DNA of 64,000 nt, taken from positions 1,144,501-1,208,500 of the forward strand of contig NZ_CP045354.1 in assembly GCF_009363435.1 (NCBI RefSeq), read 5' to 3'. A program made the translations under genes and the position numbers. Shown here in pieces: positions 1 to 10,178 of the stretch. The notes under the pieces were generated by a model that was not told where the DNA came from, did no database searches, and saw only the letters and a program-made list of their open reading frames with translations. Source of the stretch: Labrenzia sp. THAF82 (GTDB taxonomy: Bacteria; Pseudomonadota; Alphaproteobacteria; Rhizobiales; Stappiaceae). The stretch's first letter is position 1; each line of letters starts with the position of its first letter.

Positions 1-56
1 GGCGCGTCGATAAGGCGCGTGCCTCAGATAAATAACAAAAATCTGTTTACCGCGAA

Positions 57-82
57 GGCAGAGGGCTGTAACGCTCTCTGCC
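57..82 (+). other. Hairpin in the leader before the first lacI-type gene
   Basis: A 7-bp stem (GGCAGAG at 57-63, CTCTGCC at 76-82) lies about 30 bases before the first start codon. There is no T-run after it, so it is not a typical terminator. It may belong to an upstream transcription unit outside the window or to the leader of the regulator gene. Confidence 0.3.
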
Positions 83-112
83 ACTGCCGCAGCGGTCACC
101 TGAGAACAATAA

Positions 113-1204
113 ATGTCTGAAGACAACGGATCATCGTCTCCTACGCCGAACCTTCCGCCGAAACCCGGCAAGCGGCTGACACTGGGACATATCGCAGACC
201 AGCTGGGCATTTCGACCGCGACGGTTTCGCTGGCGCTTCGTGACAGCCCGCTTGTCGCAGAAGAAACGCGTGAAAAGGTCAAGCAGACCGCGCAGGAAAT
301 TGGTTATATCTACAATCGGTCGGCTGCGTCGCTCCGGACAGCGCGCAGTCAGATTGTCGGCGTGGCTGTCCATGACATTCTGAACCCGTTTTTCGCCGAA
401 GTCTTTTCCGCTCTCGAAGATGTTCTTGAAGAACAAGGACAGATGATCTTCATCTGCAATCACCGGGACGACGTGAAACGGCAACGGGCGTTTGTGAACA
501 CGCTTTTGCAGCATCGCGCAGATGGATTGATCCTGTGCCCTTCGGTTGGCACCTCGGCTGAGGAGATCAATCGACTGGTGGACCAGGGTATACCCGTCAC
601 TCTTGTTGCTCGCGAGGTTCAGGGCGTCTGGGCTCCGTGTGTGCGTGGTGACGATTTGTCCGGGACTTTTCAAATCACCAGGCATCTGCTTGCCCAGGGG
701 CACAAGGATATCGCCATGATTGGCGGGCGCCGCGACAGTTCCACCGGCAAGTATCGAAACGCGGGATGGCGCAAGGCGATGAGTGAGGCAGGGCTCGATC
801 CAGACAGCCAGCTTGATCTGCCTGAGTTGATGACGCAGGCCGACGGACGTGCGGCCGTGTCCAAGGTTCTTGAAGTTCAGCAGCGGCCGACGGCCATTGT
901 CGGTTTCAATGACCTGGTTGCCTTCGGTCTGATGACGACCTTCCGTCGCGCCGGAATCGAGCCCGGACCGGATATTGCCGTGACGGGTTATGACGATATC
1001 GACGGGGCTGATGCCCGGACACCTGCGCTGACATCCGTCAACAGCCAACCCGACAAGATCGGCAGACTGGCTGCCCTGACCCTGTTGCGGCAAATCGCCG
1101 GTGATCGCGTTCCCAACACGCCCATCGTGATTGAACCCGAACTCAAGGTTCGCGAGAGTTCTCCGCCTCCGGGTGTCCGCCTAGCTCAGAAATTGGCTGA
1201 TTAG
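113..1204 (+). CDS. LacI-family transcriptional repressor
   Basis: This is a full-length LacI/GalR-type sugar-responsive DNA-binding repressor of 363 residues, the usual family length. After an unstructured 20-residue head, the helix-turn-helix and hinge lie at about residues 22-75 (TLGHIADQLGISTATVSLAL, then the LRTARS hinge). A periplasmic-binding-protein-like effector domain follows (about 80-350) with the family landmarks ADGLIL, GFNDLVAFG and the VTGYDDID block near 290. The effector cannot be read from the sequence. Its natural target is probably the gene set upstream of position 1, because the next gene is convergent. The start at 113 has a weak GAGAA ribosome site. Confidence 0.9.
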   Translation: MSEDNGSSSPTPNLPPKPGKRLTLGHIADQLGISTATVSLALRDSPLVAEETREKVKQTAQEIGYIYNRSAASLRTARSQIVGVAVHDILNPFFAEVFSALEDVLEEQGQMIFICNHRDDVKRQRAFVNTLLQHRADGLILCPSVGTSAEEINRLVDQGIPVTLVAREVQGVWAPCVRGDDLSGTFQITRHLLAQGHKDIAMIGGRRDSSTGKYRNAGWRKAMSEAGLDPDSQLDLPELMTQADGRAAVSKVLEVQQRPTAIVGFNDLVAFGLMTTFRRAGIEPGPDIAVTGYDDIDGADARTPALTSVNSQPDKIGRLAALTLLRQIAGDRVPNTPIVIEPELKVRESSPPPGVRLAQKLAD

Positions 1205-1229
1205 CCCCCTGATTTAGGGTCAATACGTC

Positions 1230-1263
1230 AAAAGGGGCGGCTGTAGCCGCCCTTTCATTTTTT
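1230..1263. terminator. Bidirectional rho-independent terminator
   Basis: A GC-rich stem (AAAGGGGCGGC / GCCGCCCTTT around a TGTA loop) is followed by a T-rich tract on the plus strand (TTTCATTTTTT). The A-run before the stem lets it serve the convergent carrier gene on the minus strand too. Confidence 0.85.
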
Positions 1264-1272
1264 CGACAACCA

Positions 1273-2913
1273 TCATCGTGGTTCGTCCATTAGGCCTTTG
1301 AAAATGGCATAACAGGCGAGCAGGAGGACGATGGTGAAGGGAAAGCCCGTGGAGACCGCCATTGCCTGCAATGCGCCCAATCCTCCACCGAGCAGCAGGG
1401 CGATCGCAACAAGGCCCTCAAAAGTGCACCAGAATACCCGCTGTGACACCGGCGCGTCGACCTTGCCTCCCGCGGTTATCGTGTCGATTACCAGCGAGCC
1501 TGAATCGGACGAGGTAACGAAGAACACGATCACCAGAACAATGGCGATAAACGAGGTGATCGAAGCAAGTGGCAGGTCGGCGAGCATGCCGAAAAGCGAA
1601 AGCTCGGGACTGTAACTCGCAATCACGTATTGATGGACCTGACTGCCTTCAGGATCAGCCAGAACCTGTTCGATTGCGGTTTGGCCGAACGCCGTCATCC
1701 AGATGACCGAAACGATGGTCGGAATGATCAGCACGCACACGACGAATTCCCGCACGGTTCTTCCCCGGCTGACACGGGCGATGAACATGCCGACGAAGGG
1801 CGACCAGGAAATCCACCAGGCCCAGTAAAAGGAGGTCCAGCCCTGACGAAAGCCGTCATCGTCTCTACCAAACGGCATCGAAAGAGGAATGATCTCTTGC
1901 GCATATGAGGCGAGATTGGACACGAAACCTGATACCAGCGTCGCAGTCGGCCCTGCAAAGATCACGAAGAGGAGCAAAAGGGCCGCAATCAGCATGTTGA
2001 TTTCGGACAGTACCTTCACGCCGCCATCAAGGCCGCGCAAAACCGAAATCAGTGCAACTGCCGTTATGCCGATGATCAGGACGACCTGCGCCGTGTTGCT
2101 GATCGGAATTCCGAAAACGAAATCGAGGCCGGCATTCGCTTGCTGCGCACCGAAGCCCAAAGATGTCGCGAGCCCGAACAGGGTCGCGAAAACCGCTAGA
2201 ATATCGATGATGTGCCCTGGCCATCCCCAGGTGCGCTCTCCGAAAATCGGGTAAAAAACCGACCGCATTGTGAGCGGCAAACCCTTGTTGAATGAAAACA
2301 AGGCAAGAGCCAACGCGACAACGGCGTAGATCGCCCAAGGATGCAGTCCCCAGTGAAAGATCGTTGCCGCCATTCCCATGGCCTTTGCGGCGGCGACATT
2401 TTCTGCGATCAGATTGCCGTCGGCATCAAACGGAGCAGGCACGCCGACCGGTGAGGAAAAAGCCATGTGATAGACCGGCTCCAGGACACCGAAAAACATC
2501 AGCCCGATGCCCATCCCTGCGGCGAACAACATGGCGAACCAACCGAAATAGCTGTAGTCGGGTTCCGCGTCCTTACCGCCTATGCGCACATTGCCGAGCG
2601 GGGTGACAATAAGCGCGAGGCAGGCAACGACGAAGATGTTGCCGGAGATGATAAAGAACCAGTCCAGGTTGGATGTCAGCCATTTACGCAAAGCGTCAAA
2701 CAGGGGGCCAACATCATTTTGAAAAGCCAGCGTGAGGAAGGTGAACGCGGCAATTGTCAGGCCGGATACCAGAAAGACCGGATTGTGAATGTCCAGATTG
2801 AACGGGCCGACCTTGGCTTCAATATTGTCCTGGCCAATTTCATAGTCCGTGTCGATGATATTGGCATCGCCTTCAGGATTGCGGATGCCCTGGGATGTGT
2901 CGCTGTCGCTCAT
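1273..2913 (-). CDS. BCCT-family betaine/carnitine/choline-type transporter
   Basis: This is an inner-membrane secondary carrier for quaternary ammonium compounds such as glycine betaine, choline or DMSP. Its 546 residues and about 12 membrane segments are normal for the family. The glycine-rich stretch GMGIGLMFFG near residue 133 matches the Na+-coupled, BetP-like type. The Trp-rich signature of TM8 (FYWAWWISWSPFVGMFIARVS) is intact. The N-terminal 55 residues are acidic and hydrophilic. There is no long C-terminal osmosensing tail of the kind BetP has. It stands alone and converges with the LacI gene. The exact substrate is not determined by sequence; osmoprotection or carbon uptake are both possible. 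Confidence 0.92.
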   Translation of the reverse strand: MSDSDTSQGIRNPEGDANIIDTDYEIGQDNIEAKVGPFNLDIHNPVFLVSGLTIAAFTFLTLAFQNDVGPLFDALRKWLTSNLDWFFIISGNIFVVACLALIVTPLGNVRIGGKDAEPDYSYFGWFAMLFAAGMGIGLMFFGVLEPVYHMAFSSPVGVPAPFDADGNLIAENVAAAKAMGMAATIFHWGLHPWAIYAVVALALALFSFNKGLPLTMRSVFYPIFGERTWGWPGHIIDILAVFATLFGLATSLGFGAQQANAGLDFVFGIPISNTAQVVLIIGITAVALISVLRGLDGGVKVLSEINMLIAALLLLFVIFAGPTATLVSGFVSNLASYAQEIIPLSMPFGRDDDGFRQGWTSFYWAWWISWSPFVGMFIARVSRGRTVREFVVCVLIIPTIVSVIWMTAFGQTAIEQVLADPEGSQVHQYVIASYSPELSLFGMLADLPLASITSFIAIVLVIVFFVTSSDSGSLVIDTITAGGKVDAPVSQRVFWCTFEGLVAIALLLGGGLGALQAMAVSTGFPFTIVLLLACYAIFKGLMDEPR

Positions 2914-3474
2914 GGGCGCGTTCCTTGTGTTGGGTGAAAGGCGTTGTCTGACGTGGAATACGGCAATGCCATCGTGGCCGGAGTGGAAATCATTGATTTA
3001 GGACCAGATTCGACCGGTGTTGGAATAACAGTTCGCATTCGGGCCACTTTGTCCAGACCCGGAATTGCACCGGAGAATCGCATGGTACGAGCACCCTGGG
3101 TGCGTGTCGTATGACCGAATCCAATGAGACTGATCGCGTCACGGCAGATTGACCCTTTGGCTGCAAGGCAAGGCTCTGCGGCCAGCGCTCTCGCCAGTTC
3201 GGACGGGTATGTCAGATTACAAAGGGCGTATAGATGATCAATCAAAATTCCCTCCCTGATCTGCTCGATGAGAAACGATTGGAATACGCTCGAGAAGATG
3301 TTCCAGCGGTGGCCGCTATTTCGGAAATTTTGAAGTTTTTTTGGTTGGTCTTGGTGCGCTCCGCCACCGTTCCAAAATACTGTGAAGCAGGCGGGGCGTG
3401 CAGTCAAATACGGCATCTGGAAATTGGAAGGCGACGCGGATCGGCGTGAGCCGGTTAAAGCTCGGAATGAGTGA
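2914..3474. other. 561-bp gap without a convincing gene
   Basis: This stretch separates the BCCT gene from the end of the diguanylate cyclase gene, both on the minus strand, so it must hold the BCCT promoter. A 203-codon minus-strand frame crosses it (2910-3521), but it overlaps both neighbours, has no ribosome site and its translation lacks domain-like character. I see no RNA gene or terminator here. Confidence 0.5.
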
Positions 3475-5649
3475 TCAGATTCTTGATGCCAGTGCTGAGT
3501 CCCTGCAGGATTGATAGGCAACGCACTTGTTCCGCCCGGAGGATTTGGCTTCGTAGAGCGCCGTATCGGCCTTTTGCATCAGCGTCGAGAATTCCACGTC
3601 TTCGCGTGATGCGGTTGCAAGCCCGAGACTGCAGGTTATCGTCTGCTTCACCCTGTCGAACTGGCATTCATTCACGATCTTCTCGCGCAGGCGTTCGCAA
3701 ACCTGCATGGCGTCGTCCATGTCGGTTTCGTTGAGGATCATGCAGAATTCTTCCCCGCCGACCCGGCCGAACACGTCAACAGCGCGCAGTTCACTTCCGA
3801 CCGTGTGGGCAAATCTCGCCAACACTTCGTCGCCGGTGGAATGACCATGCATATCGTTGATCTGCTTGAACTTGTCGATGTCGAGCATCACCGCAGTAAA
3901 CGGGCGCTTGGTTCGCCGGAAGCGCTGGATTTCCGTGTTGGCACGTTCAAGGAACGCACGTCGGTTCAAAATCTGGGTCAGATCATCGATGCTGGCGACG
4001 CGTTCAAGACTGATTTTCGCATCCATGAGCGCCTGATGATCTCGTTGCCGGGCGATTTCGTGGCCTACCCAGTCGGCGAACTGGCGTATGATCTGAATGT
4101 CTTCGGGCGTGAAGTCGCGTGTTCTTTTCTCAGGCGCAGAAAAGTTGATCGTTCCGTGGACAACACCGTCGACCAGCAAAGGAGCGCCAATATAGCTTTC
4201 CAGCGCAAAGATGCCGTAACAGGGGTGTTTCGCGAAAGGTGACTCTGCTGCATTCGACGTTGCGATCGGCTCATCGGCCGACAAGGCAACCGTGCAGTAG
4301 GTGTCCTTAAGGTCAAAGGACGTTCCCGGGACGAGTTCGGCATTCGGACTTAGGGCGTGGGTGATCGTGTAGTGCTCGTCAATCACATGCGAGATTATGC
4401 CGAAGGGAAGATCGAAATGCTCACAGCCGAGCCTCAGGATTTCTGCGATCTTGTCTTCGTGTCCGAGTTCGCGCGTTGACGTTATCGCATAGAGTTCAGC
4501 AAGCGTTCGTTCGGTTTTTTTCCGATCCGTAATATCGGTGACAAGCACCACGAGACCGTCCACTTCACCACTTTCATTGAGACGGGGCGTCGCCTCCAGA
4601 AAACACTCCCTGCTCACGCCATCCGGAAAGCTGAACCTTGCTTCGTGGGTTACCTTGTCGCCTGCCAACGCATTTTGGAAAACCGTGCGAACGATTTCTC
4701 TTTCCTTCCAGGGCAATCGGTCCCGAAGCCGGGTTCCCAACAATTCTTCCGGTGTTCCATTGAACCAACGGCAGCCGGTTTTGTTGATGAAAAGGCAGTT
4801 CCCGTCCTTGTCCGCTTCCGTGATGCTGGCCGACACATTATCCGCAATCAGCGACAGGTTCTTGTAGGCGCTTTCGGCCTGGGCTCTGGCTTCCTTCAAT
4901 TCGGTGATATCCGCGCGAATACCGGCAATTCCCCCCGTGCGTGTGCGGGTCTCCGAGATCCTGATCCAGCGCCCGTCCTGCAGTTTCTGTTCAAGGACCT
5001 TGCCATCGGCTTTCTGGTGCCACTTCAGCCGCTCGCTGAGCCATTGCTCTTGCGGCAGGTCACCGGTGTCATATTGAGCCTTTCCGAGGCCAAATCTCAG
5101 GATGTCTTCGAACCGGTTGCCTGGAAACATTGCCGGAGCCGAATGGGCGTAAATGTCCCTGTAATTGTCATTGCACAGGACGAGCCGGTCGTCGGCATCA
5201 AATATCGCAAACCCTTCCAGAATGGCGTCCAGTGCGTCTTCCAGTGTGAGGGCAATGTCGCTGAGTTTGCTTTCAAGTGCTTTGCGTTCACTGATATCCC
5301 GGGCAATGAACAAGATGCCGGAGACATCACGTTCGGCGTTGAACAAAGGTGCGCTGACAACTTCAACCGTTGTTTTCGACCCATCGCCAAGAACAAGGTC
5401 GATCGTGTGCGTTAGTTTGTGCTGTTTTTCTGACGGCCCTCGATAGAGATCTGCCATCTGTTCGAATTGGGTGGGGTCGGCGAAGAAGCGCTTGGTTTGA
5501 GAACCGATCAGCTCAGTCCTGTCGACGCGGAACAGTGTCTCCATCGCCTTGTTGACGAAGACGATGGTTCGTTCGGCATCGGTCACGAGCACGCACTCTT
5601 TCAGATCGCCAAACGACTGATCCAGATTCAGAGTTATGCTTTCGATCAT
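3475..5649 (-). CDS. PAS-PAS-PAS-GAF-GGDEF diguanylate cyclase
   Basis: This is a cytoplasmic signalling enzyme predicted to make cyclic di-GMP from two GTP. From the chosen ATG (5649, preceded by a GGGGG ribosome site) it has 724 residues. Three PAS domains lie at about 8-125, 140-255 and 255-380, a GAF domain at about 385-540, and a GGDEF domain over the last 160 residues. The active-site loop is GGEEF, a catalytically competent variant. An RAVD sequence sits exactly five residues upstream, matching the RxxD inhibitory I-site, so product inhibition is expected. There is no EAL or HD-GYP domain and no membrane segment. The PAS/GAF ligands are unknown. It sits alone between unrelated genes. 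Confidence 0.92.
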   Translation of the reverse strand: MIESITLNLDQSFGDLKECVLVTDAERTIVFVNKAMETLFRVDRTELIGSQTKRFFADPTQFEQMADLYRGPSEKQHKLTHTIDLVLGDGSKTTVEVVSAPLFNAERDVSGILFIARDISERKALESKLSDIALTLEDALDAILEGFAIFDADDRLVLCNDNYRDIYAHSAPAMFPGNRFEDILRFGLGKAQYDTGDLPQEQWLSERLKWHQKADGKVLEQKLQDGRWIRISETRTRTGGIAGIRADITELKEARAQAESAYKNLSLIADNVSASITEADKDGNCLFINKTGCRWFNGTPEELLGTRLRDRLPWKEREIVRTVFQNALAGDKVTHEARFSFPDGVSRECFLEATPRLNESGEVDGLVVLVTDITDRKKTERTLAELYAITSTRELGHEDKIAEILRLGCEHFDLPFGIISHVIDEHYTITHALSPNAELVPGTSFDLKDTYCTVALSADEPIATSNAAESPFAKHPCYGIFALESYIGAPLLVDGVVHGTINFSAPEKRTRDFTPEDIQIIRQFADWVGHEIARQRDHQALMDAKISLERVASIDDLTQILNRRAFLERANTEIQRFRRTKRPFTAVMLDIDKFKQINDMHGHSTGDEVLARFAHTVGSELRAVDVFGRVGGEEFCMILNETDMDDAMQVCERLREKIVNECQFDRVKQTITCSLGLATASREDVEFSTLMQKADTALYEAKSSGRNKCVAYQSCRDSALASRI

Positions 5650-5797
5650 CAATGCCCCCGTTCCACGCGAATACCTCGGGTTCGACGTTATCAAGGGGAT
5701 AAAAGTTTAAGAAATAGACTACGTAAAGGAAAATACCGCAGTTATTCAGAGATTTCTAAATTCAGTCGTGGGTGAGTATTTGTGATTACACAACCAA

Positions 5798-6979
5798 CTA
5801 AGGTTTTGAGTTGGTTTCTACATAGTCTTTGACCCGATCAAGCGCGAATTTGATGTTTTCGGTTGAATTTGCGTAGGACAACCGGACATATCCCTCACCT
5901 AGAATTCCGAAGTCCGGGCCTCCGATCGTGGCGACACCTACGTCCTCGAGAAGTGCAGATGCAAGCTCTTTCGCCTTCCAGCCGGTTTCTTGAATATTCG
6001 GGTAAGCGTAAAAGGCCCCTCGTGGGGTCCGGCATGTAATGCCGTCAATTGCATTCAGCCCGTTGACGATCACCGACCGCCTCGCATCGAACTGCGCGAC
6101 CATGTCGATGACTGCGTCTTGAGGGCCCTCAAGTGCCGCCAGCGCGGCGTATTGGGTCGGCGCATTGACACAAGACCAGGCGTTGACCGCAAGTTTACGC
6201 GCCTTGTCGATCAGTTGTTCCGGCCAGAGCGAGAAGCCGATACGCCAGCCTGTCATGGCATAGGTTTTCGACCAGCCGTCAAGCAGGATCAGGCGGTCAC
6301 GCAATGACGGGAATTGCAGTAACGAAACATGTTCCATGCCATCATAGGTCATTTGAGAATAAATTTCGTCGGACAGAACCGCGACATTCGGGTGTTTTTC
6401 CAGGCCGCTGACCAGTTTTTCGATCTCAGATCGCGGTGTTACACCACCCGTCGGATTTGCCGGTGAATTCAAGATCAGCAAGCGTGTCTTGTCTGTGATC
6501 AGAGACAGCGTTTCTTCGGCTGAAAAAGCAAAGTCATTCTCTTCACGGATCGGCACCGGAACCGGGCGCGCACCTGTGAACTCGATCATTGAGCGATAGA
6601 TCGGGAAGCCGGGATCTGGATATAGGATCTCCGTGCCGGCTTCGCCAAACATCAGGATGGCCATATACATCGTGACCTTGCCGCCGGGCACAATCAGGAC
6701 TTGGCCAGGATCTGTCTCGGTTCCATGACGTTTTAGAAGGTCAGCCGAAACGGCCTCTCTCAGCGGCGCGATTCCCGTCGCCGGTGTGTATCCGTGATGT
6801 CCGTCCTGCAGCGCCTTGATGGCGGCTTCGACAATGTGAGCCGGCGTTTTAAAATCCGGCTGTCCGATGCCCAGATTGATGATGTCTCGGCCTTGACCGA
6901 CCAGCTCGGTTGCGCGAGCCAATACGGCGAAGGCATTTTCTTCGCCGATCCGGTCAAAGCCGGCAATTGTTTTCAGCAT
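5798..6979 (-). CDS. Class I/II pyridoxal-phosphate aminotransferase
   Basis: A fold-type I aminotransferase of 393 residues, transferring amino groups between amino acids and 2-oxo acids in the cytoplasm. The start at 6979 is chosen over an in-frame upstream ATG at 7102 because a GGGAGAT ribosome site precedes it and MLKTIAGFDRIG begins the usual fold. Family marks are GIGQPDF near the N-terminus, the substrate-loop NSPANPTGG, and the PLP lysine in DGWSKTYAMTGWRIGF. It belongs to the broad aspartate/aromatic aminotransferase group; substrate cannot be fixed. It is divergent from the CobW gene, with about 200 bp between them. Confidence 0.88.
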   Translation of the reverse strand: MLKTIAGFDRIGEENAFAVLARATELVGQGRDIINLGIGQPDFKTPAHIVEAAIKALQDGHHGYTPATGIAPLREAVSADLLKRHGTETDPGQVLIVPGGKVTMYMAILMFGEAGTEILYPDPGFPIYRSMIEFTGARPVPVPIREENDFAFSAEETLSLITDKTRLLILNSPANPTGGVTPRSEIEKLVSGLEKHPNVAVLSDEIYSQMTYDGMEHVSLLQFPSLRDRLILLDGWSKTYAMTGWRIGFSLWPEQLIDKARKLAVNAWSCVNAPTQYAALAALEGPQDAVIDMVAQFDARRSVIVNGLNAIDGITCRTPRGAFYAYPNIQETGWKAKELASALLEDVGVATIGGPDFGILGEGYVRLSYANSTENIKFALDRVKDYVETNSKP

Positions 6980-7186
6980 CGGGATCTCCCGTTTCAATCT
7001 GTCCTTCCAGCAAAGGTAGTGTCTTCTGCAAATCCTTGGAAAGGCGGCATGAGGGTGAATCGGTTCGGGTGAGTGGCGGAAATTTCGAGCAGGCTCTCCC
7101 ATTGCGCCACGTATGTGCTTATATTCGCCGCCAAGACGCCTGCTTCGCAGGCTTGACCATCACTCCTCATTCCAGGAAGTTGCGCA

Positions 7187-8287
<1,101 letters not shown>

Positions 8288-8299
8288 GGATTCTCGATC

Positions 8300-9277
8300 T
8301 TGCCTACCGTAGCTCCCGTCGAGATCGACGGTTTTGTTGTTCGTGCCGGGTTTTTGAAAGACAGCGCTTATTTTGCGTCCGGCGAAGGCGAGATTCTGCT
8401 GTCAGGCCAGGGCGAGACAAGGCTCCGGCCACACAAGGCCGGGTTGCTTGCAGCGGTGCCGAGCATTGATGGCAGCGCGTTGGTGACCTCCGGCGACGAT
8501 GGATGCATTTATCAGTTTGGGTCGGATGGGACACCTGTCCTGGTCGCAGAACGCGCTCGAAAATGGATTGATCTCATTGCGACCGGACCTTCCGGTGCGG
8601 TCGCTTTTGCAAGTGGGCGCACAGCCTGGGTCCACCTTGCTGATGGCAGAGAAAAAGAGTTCGCCCATGAGCGTGCCGTAGGCGGTCTCGCGTTTGCGCC
8701 AAAAGGAACGCGGCTTGCCGTATCCAGATATGACGGTGCAACCATGTGGTGGGCGGGGACCGATGGAGATCCCGTCGAACTCAGTTGGAAGGGCGCACAT
8801 CTCGGGATCAGCTTTTCGCCTGACGGCAAATACCTGGTTACGGCGATGCAGGAAAACGCCCTTCACGGTTGGCGTCTTTCAGACGCGCAAGACATGCGCA
8901 TGACCGGTTATCCTGCAAAGGTCAAATCCTTCAGTTGGTCGGCCAAGGGAAAATACCTTGCAACATCCGGTGCCAACGCTGCAATCCTGTGGCCTTTCTC
9001 TGGAAAGACCGGTCCAATGGGGCAGACGCCTCTACAACTGGGGACGCGTAACGAAACTCTTGTTAGCGCTGTTGCGTGCCATCCGGAAGAAGATGTCGTT
9101 GCTGTCGGGTATCAGGACGGCATGATCATGATGATCCGGTTTGCGGACAAAGCCGAAGTTCAGCTGCGACGGCCCGGAAAAGGCCCCATTTCCACAATGG
9201 ACTGGGACAAGGAAGGCAAAAGACTGGCCTTCGGAACCGAGGAAGCCGAAGCCGGATTGATTTCCTTGCAGGACTAA
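8300..9277 (+). CDS. WD40-repeat protein, partner of the CobW GTPase
   Basis: A predicted cytoplasmic beta-propeller of 325 residues with about six or seven WD40-like blades and no signal peptide or membrane segment. Examples are the FSPDGKYLVTAMQENALHGWRL and FSWSAKGKYLATSG blocks. The likely start is TTG at 8300, since AAGGA lies nine bases before it and no ATG fits as well. It begins 12 bases after the CobW stop, so the two are almost certainly one transcript. This pairing is common in alphaproteobacteria. The propeller may scaffold the GTPase with its client, but its biochemical role is not established. Confidence 0.82.
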   Translation: MPTVAPVEIDGFVVRAGFLKDSAYFASGEGEILLSGQGETRLRPHKAGLLAAVPSIDGSALVTSGDDGCIYQFGSDGTPVLVAERARKWIDLIATGPSGAVAFASGRTAWVHLADGREKEFAHERAVGGLAFAPKGTRLAVSRYDGATMWWAGTDGDPVELSWKGAHLGISFSPDGKYLVTAMQENALHGWRLSDAQDMRMTGYPAKVKSFSWSAKGKYLATSGANAAILWPFSGKTGPMGQTPLQLGTRNETLVSAVACHPEEDVVAVGYQDGMIMMIRFADKAEVQLRRPGKGPISTMDWDKEGKRLAFGTEEAEAGLISLQD

Positions 9278-9311
9278 GTGAGCAAGCGCGCCTAGAGCTG
9301 GAGTGGCCAAA

Positions 9312-9821
9312 ATGATGCGTATCTTCATGCTGGTTGTCATGGTGATGAGCGGAACAGCCACTTCCCAATTGCCGGAATTCTCACAGCAGTACCGGCAACG
9401 CCTTGGCGGTGCGATCGACGCGCTGGAAGAGATCCTTGCAGATTTCAACCGGGATGCGTCCGCGCACGGATTGACCTCCGCTGAAGCGATTGCGCGTCAG
9501 CAGTCGTCGGAAGATCCCTTTGTACGTGCGCGTGGTGACAGTATGCTCAATGCGGAGATCCGGTTAAGCAGGCTCAAAGAGCAGGAAGTTGATCTGCAAA
9601 ATGCGGGGCCGATCGAACGGCTGGTGATTTTTACGCGTGGTTTTGATCCTCAACTCGCTCAGGCAACGGCGGAAGACTATGAGCCGGCAGTACCGGTTAC
9701 GACCGCAGGTTTTGCGAGTGCTGGTGTCGGTGCTCTCATCGGTTTTCTTGTGCTTCGTGTCCTTGCGGGCGTCCTGCGCCTCGGACGCCGTCGGAGGACG
9801 GTTTCCGATGAACGTGTCTAG
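9312..9821 (+). CDS. DUF2937-family inner-membrane protein
   Basis: A protein of about 169 residues with an N-terminal hydrophobic segment (about residues 3-18), a helical polar region rich in Arg and Glu, and a C-terminal hydrophobic segment (about 130-155) followed by the basic end LGRRRRTVSDERV. This arrangement fits the DUF2937 family, which has no known function. I prefer the ATG at 9312, with GGAG about ten bases upstream, over GTG at 9303. It follows the WD40 gene by 34 bases on the same strand and may be part of the same operon. Confidence 0.7.
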   Translation: MMRIFMLVVMVMSGTATSQLPEFSQQYRQRLGGAIDALEEILADFNRDASAHGLTSAEAIARQQSSEDPFVRARGDSMLNAEIRLSRLKEQEVDLQNAGPIERLVIFTRGFDPQLAQATAEDYEPAVPVTTAGFASAGVGALIGFLVLRVLAGVLRLGRRRRTVSDERV

Positions 9822-9869
9822 GATACGCACCCGAGACTTCCTGTAGCTGCAGTTCCCGTGCGCCTTTCC

Positions 9870-10178
9870 TTAGGGCGTCAACACAAAGGGGAAGGCGGCA
9901 GCTATCATCATTCCTGCGAACATCGCCCAGATTACGCTCCGCGACAGCGCCATCACGGCTACGGCAAGCAAGGTTGCGGTCACCGTCTTGAGGTCCGCGG
10001 TGACGAGATTTGACGCAACAAGTGCCGCGATCACCGACACGGAAAGCCCCTCCAAAAACCGCTCCGTTTTTGGGGTTAGGGTCACAAACGACATCAGGAC
10101 GGCCCCTGAAATGCGGGTGGCGAAGGCCGCGGCAGCCAGGATCACCACGGCCAGGGCATAGGACCAATCATCTGTCAT
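9870..10178 (-). CDS. azlD: AzlD-family small subunit of branched-chain amino acid exporter
   Basis: A protein of about 102 residues with three or four hydrophobic helices, matching AzlD/YgaH. It forms an inner-membrane exporter with AzlC for branched-chain amino acids or analogues. The ATG at 10178 (MTDDWSYALAV) overlaps the last 11 bases of azlC, indicating translational coupling. A longer start at 10205 would overlap more and lacks a ribosome site. Family assignment is strong; the transported substrate is family-level inference only. Confidence 0.85.
   Translation of the reverse strand: MTDDWSYALAVVILAAAAFATRISGAVLMSFVTLTPKTERFLEGLSVSVIAALVASNLVTADLKTVTATLLAVAVMALSRSVIWAMFAGMMIAAAFPFVLTP

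Noticed and set aside
2910..3521. A 203-codon frame across the gap after the BCCT gene
   Set aside because: It overlaps both neighbours, has no ribosome site and its translation shows no fold-like character.
6980..7186. Zur-type operator before the CobW gene
   Set aside because: No AT-rich palindrome of the expected TGTTATA type is visible, so zinc control was not annotated.
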